Below are positions 59,461 through 64,000 of a stretch of 64,000 bases of DNA, piece by piece (position 1 is the stretch's first letter; each line of letters opens with the position of its first letter). The DNA comes from Hormiphora californensis. Taxonomy: Eukaryota > Ctenophora > Tentaculata > Cydippida > Pleurobrachiidae. The position numbers and the translations under genes are program-made. Below the pieces are notes generated by a model. It did not search any database. It worked only from the letters and a program-made list of their open reading frames with translations, and was not told the DNA's origin. Location of the stretch: NCBI GenBank assembly GCA_020137815.1, contig CM035358.1, forward strand, positions 3,816,801-3,880,800. Reading direction: 5' to 3'.

Positions 59461-60951
59461 ATGGCGAGTCATCACAAGAAAACATGGCTCGACCGACCCT
59501 TGAAGGATGACGATCTTACTAACACACGGCGAATGTCGACTGTAACGAATAACTTTGCAAACTCTTTATCAAATCGACGATTTTCAAGTTTGAACCTCCC
59601 ATCAAGTATTGCCTGCTACACATCTGCTAAAAGTAAAGGCGTCGCAACTTCTGGGCTTGAAAATGTTCACACAGAGCTTTTGTCTCTTCTCCTTTCCAAC
59701 AGTATTTTCCGGGACTTTCTGAATGTGTTTCTTTTGCTTCCCGTTCATGCCCACCAATGTGTTGTAAAGTACAACGGAGATTCTTGCTACTTTGAGGCAT
59801 TCCCTCTTATTCGTAGCTCCGGTTACAAGCTATCAGTTGACCGCATCTTACAATGGATCTACTCAAACCGGCTTCCATTCTTTCTCTCCAGTCGACTCTA
59901 TCAGCTGTGTCTGTTCACACAATCTTTCTGCAAAGACAATGCCTACTTGACGTTCAATGACAGTATTGAGTACAGTAAGAAGGAGTTGAACATGTTCGGT
60001 GATTTGAGGACTGTAGAAGGGATTCAAAAACTCATCAGACACGCCGGGAACTCCCCTGATGGCTCAATGATCCAGCTGTGGTTGGATTTGCAGTGGTTGA
60101 GGCACACTACGAAGGACAATGGGCACCTTGAAATGATGCTGAGCATAAGGGATCGTTACACCGCCACCAGCAGCGTCCTTCCTAATGATTTCAAAACCCA
60201 GCTCCAGGCTGCTGTGGACCAGATTGGCAGCGTCTCCTTGAATACGTGCCTGATTACCCGCAGGGAGGATCTTTGGAAAAGCTATGACATTTTACTCGAC
60301 AACCCATTCGTGCAACAGAAACCAAAACTGTCAATGAGGGAGAGGAATCCTCTGTTAATTCTACAGAATGATGTTATCAAGTCTCTGAAAACTGACTTTT
60401 GTAAGCGATTTCTTCTCTACTATGACTGTCTACCTAACTATTTTAGATACACTTCGCCTGGCCCGGAACTGAACCCCACTCAATGTCCTCTAACCTCAGG
60501 AAGATCTAAAAGCACCCTCCCTTCCATCGACCAAACAAGTGATAAAATTGAGGAAGATGGAGATAAGAAAAGACCAAAAACGTGTTACCCACACTTACAT
60601 CCAAAGGTTCGAGCATTCAGCGGCATGTCCAGGAAAACCAGTGGTTATGTGAGTTTAACTCCGGACGAAAAGCTCGCTGATTACTCATCCACGGTACCAG
60701 AAGATGAGGCGGTAAAGATAAAGAGATGGAAAAGTCAAGAGTTCCTCTCAGAGAAATGTGAAACGGTGGAGGAGAAGAAGAGAAAATCCATGCCTGATCT
60801 GAGTACTATTGACATAACTGTGAACGAACCCGCTATGAAGTTGTTTAGAGAACGAGTGACAATGAACAACACTGAACAGGAGACATGCTCGAACAGTACG
60901 GATTTGCCAAGTGAATCTGTTAGCCCCTACCTAGGACTCCATCACCTGTAA
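59461..60951 (+). CDS. RGS22: RGS22-like protein, N-terminal part (frame 1)
   Basis: 496-codon ORF starting at ATG 59461, directly after TTTCCCTTTCAG-G, so a 5' UTR or trans-spliced leader probably joins one base upstream. Residues about 68-160 resemble the N-terminal RGS-like region (LLSNSIFRDFLNVFLLLPV...). Residues about 178-330 form a second RGS-like helical bundle (LRTVEGIQKLIRHAG...QLWLDLQWLR...FLLYYDCLPNYF). Both fit the order of RGS22, a multi-RGS protein. A low-complexity linker follows. The frame closes at TAA 60949-60951, but the next frame continues the linker without a break (see the C-terminal part), so this is one gene. Confidence 0.88.
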   Translation: MASHHKKTWLDRPLKDDDLTNTRRMSTVTNNFANSLSNRRFSSLNLPSSIACYTSAKSKGVATSGLENVHTELLSLLLSNSIFRDFLNVFLLLPVHAHQCVVKYNGDSCYFEAFPLIRSSGYKLSVDRILQWIYSNRLPFFLSSRLYQLCLFTQSFCKDNAYLTFNDSIEYSKKELNMFGDLRTVEGIQKLIRHAGNSPDGSMIQLWLDLQWLRHTTKDNGHLEMMLSIRDRYTATSSVLPNDFKTQLQAAVDQIGSVSLNTCLITRREDLWKSYDILLDNPFVQQKPKLSMRERNPLLILQNDVIKSLKTDFCKRFLLYYDCLPNYFRYTSPGPELNPTQCPLTSGRSKSTLPSIDQTSDKIEEDGDKKRPKTCYPHLHPKVRAFSGMSRKTSGYVSLTPDEKLADYSSTVPEDEAVKIKRWKSQEFLSEKCETVEEKKRKSMPDLSTIDITVNEPAMKLFRERVTMNNTEQETCSNSTDLPSESVSPYLGLHHL

Positions 60952-63797
60952 AAACTCGCACGTCCTCTCCAAATAAAGCCATGCCGACATTAGGCAATTC
61001 ACGGAAAGTAACAAAGACAACCATGCTCTCTTCGCACCTCGTTCCCGAAAGAAATTCTAGTGTGATTGAGAACAGCAGACAGGCAAGCGAGCTACTAAAG
61101 TTCGCGAAAGCACCCGATCGCTCAATCTCAATCATAAGCCAAGATTTCTCATCTGTCCATCGAAAATCTACCTTCCATGATGCGATGCATTCTCGGCGAG
61201 CTTCTTCTTTTACCCGGAAAATTCCGATCATCAAGGGAAATCTGGGTATTGCGTCCATAGCAGCTGGTGATCCCAAAAAGATCTCAGAGGAGATCATCAA
61301 AAACAAAACCAGTGACAGTATGTTACAACAAGACCGTAACCGGTTGCTGATTGCCTTCATGGCTTCAGATAAACTTGCATCGGGGCCTTTCCGAAACTAT
61401 CTTGTTTCGACACACAACGATACCGCTCTGGAGTTTGTCGAGTTATGGGAATGGATTGAGATTCTTCGATGTCTCACTTCTGAAGGTGGACGACGAGGAG
61501 CAACCGCCAAAGCATTCGGAGGCAATGGTTTTCTTTCGTGTCACGATGAATGGCCGGTGCTTAAGGACGACCCGTACTTTCAATATGGAGAGACTCTTCG
61601 CCAGATGAAGAAACATCCTGAGTCAATATCGAACTTCCTAAACAAATTTAACGAATTGAAGTCATTTGTAGGAGATAATCCGTTGAAAAAGCCCCTCTGC
61701 CCTCGAGTTCTCCAGGAAAAGATTGACATGCTCAACGCGGCGGGTTGTGACGATGAAATACTGGCACTTGTGCAGGTGCATGTGATCACAAAACTGAAGA
61801 AAAACATTGACAGTTACAGTAAGTTTGACTCAAACAACTTCTTCCATTATCTATCCCAAGGAAGTGGGGAGGAAGTTAGGAGAAGTCAAAGTTTTACCAA
61901 GATGGATTCCATGGTTGAACGAAGCCAGAGGCGATTCCGTAAATACCACACGGCTGCTGACCTTCAAAAGGATCTCATTTACTCTCCAATGGCCAACCGA
62001 CTGTGGGTCGCGGTTGATATTTGTGAAAAATTGATCTTCCCATTCGCTCTCCGGAAACTTTCCATGCCCATGCTAACTCTGGGAACAATGATCAAACTGA
62101 AGATGTTCTTGGTGAGGCGAAGGAAAGAGAAAGACGCAAGGGCCAGAGAGAAACTAAAGTTGAAAGCTAAAACTCCACTTCCAGCTGTTGTGAAACCTAC
62201 CGTGGTGCCGGAAAAGAAAAAGAAAATAGCCAAACCGAAGAAGTTTGTTTTCCGTCGGAAAATCAAAGACGATGAAAACACTCACTACTTTGCCATTGAC
62301 TGGAAGGATAAAGTTGAGAGCCATGAGATGGATTTGGATGCGTACATATCCCAGCTTAAGGAGAGCATTACTGAAAAGTTTGAAGACCTTGTCCCTCTAA
62401 CAATCGAGGATTTCCTCCGACAGGACTCAACTGCTAAGCATTTCCGCCGGTACATCCTGCGGAATCACAAACACTCAGCAATTGGCAAAGATCAGCTGAT
62501 AAACATCATCACATTTCTAAGCCAAGAATACGAAGTTGAGAGCAAAATTGACACTCCTGACTTCCCTGAGCTCTCCCGATCGCTTTGCTCTACTTTCGTC
62601 TTTGGGAAATCCTCAATTCTCCACGAGTTTCAATTACCAGAGAACGTGGTGAAGATGATTGTACGAAAGAGGTCAGGAAACCCGACGTTTCTCCTTCACA
62701 TCACCGCGGTTGTGAAGCACTGGGTTTACACAAACCTATGGGATGACTTTATCACAAAAATGTACCAAGGCAAAACACTCCAAACTGAACAAATGAGTTT
62801 TGTCAAAGAGTATGATCAGCTAACAAATCATCGGCCAGTGTTCTCCAAAGCCCTTGCTAAGCGGCTCATGCATTTTGTTATTCGAAGTCAAAGCTTGGTC
62901 TCATTCCTCTCAAAACCAAAACAGTTTGAGGAATTCCGTCGTTTTCTCGTGGATCAAGGTACCCAATTGGACAAAAATGGGCTCCCAGTCGACCGGCTCC
63001 TTTTCGGGAAGCGGCATCAACGGTTATCAGTTTACGTCTCCAAACTTCCTCAAGATCTCTACTTCCTTGTTGAAGTACTAGCTTATCGAGATTTACTCCT
63101 CCACGCTAGGACCGTCGCCAGGGACATGACTTTGACGGGATCTGAGGAGATTGCTGTTCTCAATAAGGTCGATACCATTGTGGAGTTGTTCCTTGACTCA
63201 TCCATTGCCCCAAAGTTACAGGTGAACCTTCCCACACCGGTAGCTGCGGATCTGATGATCAGCTTCAAAAGCCTCCACTGTGGTTTCAATGTTCTGAGCG
63301 AGGCCCTTGGAAACACACTCCAAATTCTCCTTCTGTTTTGGAAACAATTTTGTTTTAAAAAGTTTGTCCCCGAGTCACAAAAGAAGGAACAAGTGATGGC
63401 AAGGGTTCGTGGTAAGCCTGTATCTTCATCAAATGCACCCCAATTGAGTAACCGTCTGAAGAGCGTCGTTGGGATCACTATTACCACATCTACTTGCTCC
63501 CGGTTCTCTGGAGTACCGAAAAGTAACTGTGACAATGAAATCGGAGGTGTAAACTTCTCCATAACCCGAGGTGTCCAGGATATTTACCGGCCGAAAGCAC
63601 TGTATTTCAATGGAGGTATTCAGGGGAGTGCACGGTTCAGATCTACCATGTCGTGCACCTCCCAGAGATCGGGCAGTCAAAGGTCCGGTTCTCAGAGATC
63701 TCAGAGGAGAGTTTCATCTCCAAAGAAACGTGATCGGTTAATGGTTAATAACACCCACAAGGGCAATACCCTGATGTTACCAACACTATTAGAGTGA
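60924..63797 (+). CDS. RGS22: RGS22-like protein, C-terminal part (frame 3)
   Basis: Open from 60924, just after a TAG, to TGA at 63797; first Met at 60981. It overlaps the upstream ORF by 28 bases. RGS-like bundles by residue from that Met: about 127-290 (LLIAFMASDKLASGPFRNYL...), 470-620 (DFLRQDSTAKHFRRYI...HWVYTNLWDDFI) and 640-800 (FEEFRRFLVDQG...LFLDSSIAPKLQVNLP...LLFWKQFCF). The last closely resembles the RGS22 C-terminal domain pattern 'NSSIPPALQIDIP'. A Lys-rich linker lies at about 370-430 and Ser/Arg repeats near the end. RGS domains bind G-alpha subunits and usually speed GTP hydrolysis; RGS22 homologues are described from testis/flagella. No introns interrupt 4.3 kb, unlike the neighbouring tomosyn gene. 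The whole product would be about 1445 aa. Confidence 0.9.
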   Translation, partial: PLPRTPSPVKTRTSSPNKAMPTLGNSRKVTKTTMLSSHLVPERNSSVIENSRQASELLKFAKAPDRSISIISQDFSSVHRKSTFHDAMHSRRASSFTRKIPIIKGNLGIASIAAGDPKKISEEIIKNKTSDSMLQQDRNRLLIAFMASDKLASGPFRNYLVSTHNDTALEFVELWEWIEILRCLTSEGGRRGATAKAFGGNGFLSCHDEWPVLKDDPYFQYGETLRQMKKHPESISNFLNKFNELKSFVGDNPLKKPLCPRVLQEKIDMLNAAGCDDEILALVQVHVITKLKKNIDSYSKFDSNNFFHYLSQGSGEEVRRSQSFTKMDSMVERSQRRFRKYHTAADLQKDLIYSPMANRLWVAVDICEKLIFPFALRKLSMPMLTLGTMIKLKMFLVRRRKEKDARAREKLKLKAKTPLPAVVKPTVVPEKKKKIAKPKKFVFRRKIKDDENTHYFAIDWKDKVESHEMDLDAYISQLKESITEKFEDLVPLTIEDFLRQDSTAKHFRRYILRNHKHSAIGKDQLINIITFLSQEYEVESKIDTPDFPELSRSLCSTFVFGKSSILHEFQLPENVVKMIVRKRSGNPTFLLHITAVVKHWVYTNLWDDFITKMYQGKTLQTEQMSFVKEYDQLTNHRPVFSKALAKRLMHFVIRSQSLVSFLSKPKQFEEFRRFLVDQGTQLDKNGLPVDRLLFGKRHQRLSVYVSKLPQDLYFLVEVLAYRDLLLHARTVARDMTLTGSEEIAVLNKVDTIVELFLDSSIAPKLQVNLPTPVAADLMISFKSLHCGFNVLSEALGNTLQILLLFWKQFCFKKFVPESQKKEQVMARVRGKPVSSSNAPQLSNRLKSVVGITITTSTCSRFSGVPKSNCDNEIGGVNFSITRGVQDIYRPKALYFNGGIQGSARFRSTMSCTSQRSGSQRSGSQRSQRRVSSPKKRDRLMVNNTHKGNTLMLPTLLE

Positions 63798-63963
63798 TTT
63801 TGAACTTGATTTGCTGATTTTATTGCTCATGGTCTGTACACAGATATTTTCAATTTTGTAAATTGTGTGAATTTTGTGCCATTTCTTTCTTTTGAAACCT
63901 ATTTATTCTTTGTGTTAAAATATGTTTCATCGCCAACGTATTTCCCTTTCTAGGATGTAACTG
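63798..63963 (+). other. Short intergenic spacer with acceptor before the next ATG
   Basis: Only 166 bases separate the RGS22-like stop from the next start. There is no AATAAA. A TTTCCCTTTCTAG acceptor ends at 63953, almost identical to the one before the RGS22-like ATG. Confidence 0.55.
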
Positions 63964-64000
63964 ATGGAGTTTCGCTGGTTACTTTTCACTCTCCTCGCCC
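63964..64000 (+). CDS. Start of a secreted or membrane protein (partial)
   Basis: ATG at 63964 opens MEFRWLLFTLLA, a typical signal peptide start, and runs off the window end. An out-of-use ATG-TAA lies just upstream (63955-63960). The product is unknown. Confidence 0.45.
   Translation, partial: MEFRWLLFTLLA

Overview
The window looks like nuclear DNA of an early-branching animal, most likely a sponge. It has intron-rich genes with canonical GT-AG splicing and very dense (GA)n/(TC)n microsatellites. Its gene set is animal: an Ig/FN3 receptor tyrosine kinase, tomosyn, an SVOP-like transporter, an RGS22-like protein and a sushi-domain secreted protein. The sponge assignment is inference; no rRNA or marker gene is present. 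A 100-base run of N (17714-17813) and homopolymer-rich noisy stretches (about 17000-17900, 31080-31660, 50800-51480) show that this is a draft scaffold.

Layout. (1) 1770-26149, minus strand: a complete receptor tyrosine kinase, resolved here into 18 coding exons whose phases all agree (846 aa). It has two possible signal-peptide first exons. An intronless coiled-coil gene (7164-8693) lies inside intron 12 on the same strand, and a 1.9-kb foldback element with an 8-bp target duplication lies in intron 9. (2) 27188-28588, minus: an intronless SVOP-like MFS transporter. (3) 28894-53401, plus: a tomosyn gene (29 exons in the model, about 1244 aa) with an R-SNARE C-terminus. Its ATG is 305 bases from that of the transporter, head to head. 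(4) 55007-56427, minus: a four-exon secreted protein with two sushi/CCP modules. (5) 59461-63797, plus: an intronless RGS22-like gene split by a one-base frame change at a C run. (6) 63964-end, plus: the start of another secreted or membrane protein.

How the genes relate. The transporter and tomosyn both belong to families that act on secretory or synaptic vesicles, and they share one short intergenic promoter region. The receptor kinase has every catalytic motif and a tyrosine-containing tail for signalling. RGS22 homologues are associated with testis/flagella in vertebrates, and the nested coiled-coil gene has an RFX X-box over its start codon, so a ciliary role for one or both is possible but unproven.

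The most unusual structure is a recurring one. At many exon borders in both long genes the splice site itself, often with the adjacent exon bases, has been tandemly duplicated. This gives arrays of decoy acceptors (11235-11360, 33705-34060, 36967-37506, 44244-44342) and twinned donors (28981-29037, 37648-37689, 39296-39331, 50417-51475). Two of the twinned donors would insert 6 or 11 residues in frame. A near-perfect 1-kb inverted repeat (42709-43704), a palindrome with about 50-bp arms (39349-39454) and a short hairpin that fills an intron (55664-55714) are candidate double-stranded or small RNA sources.
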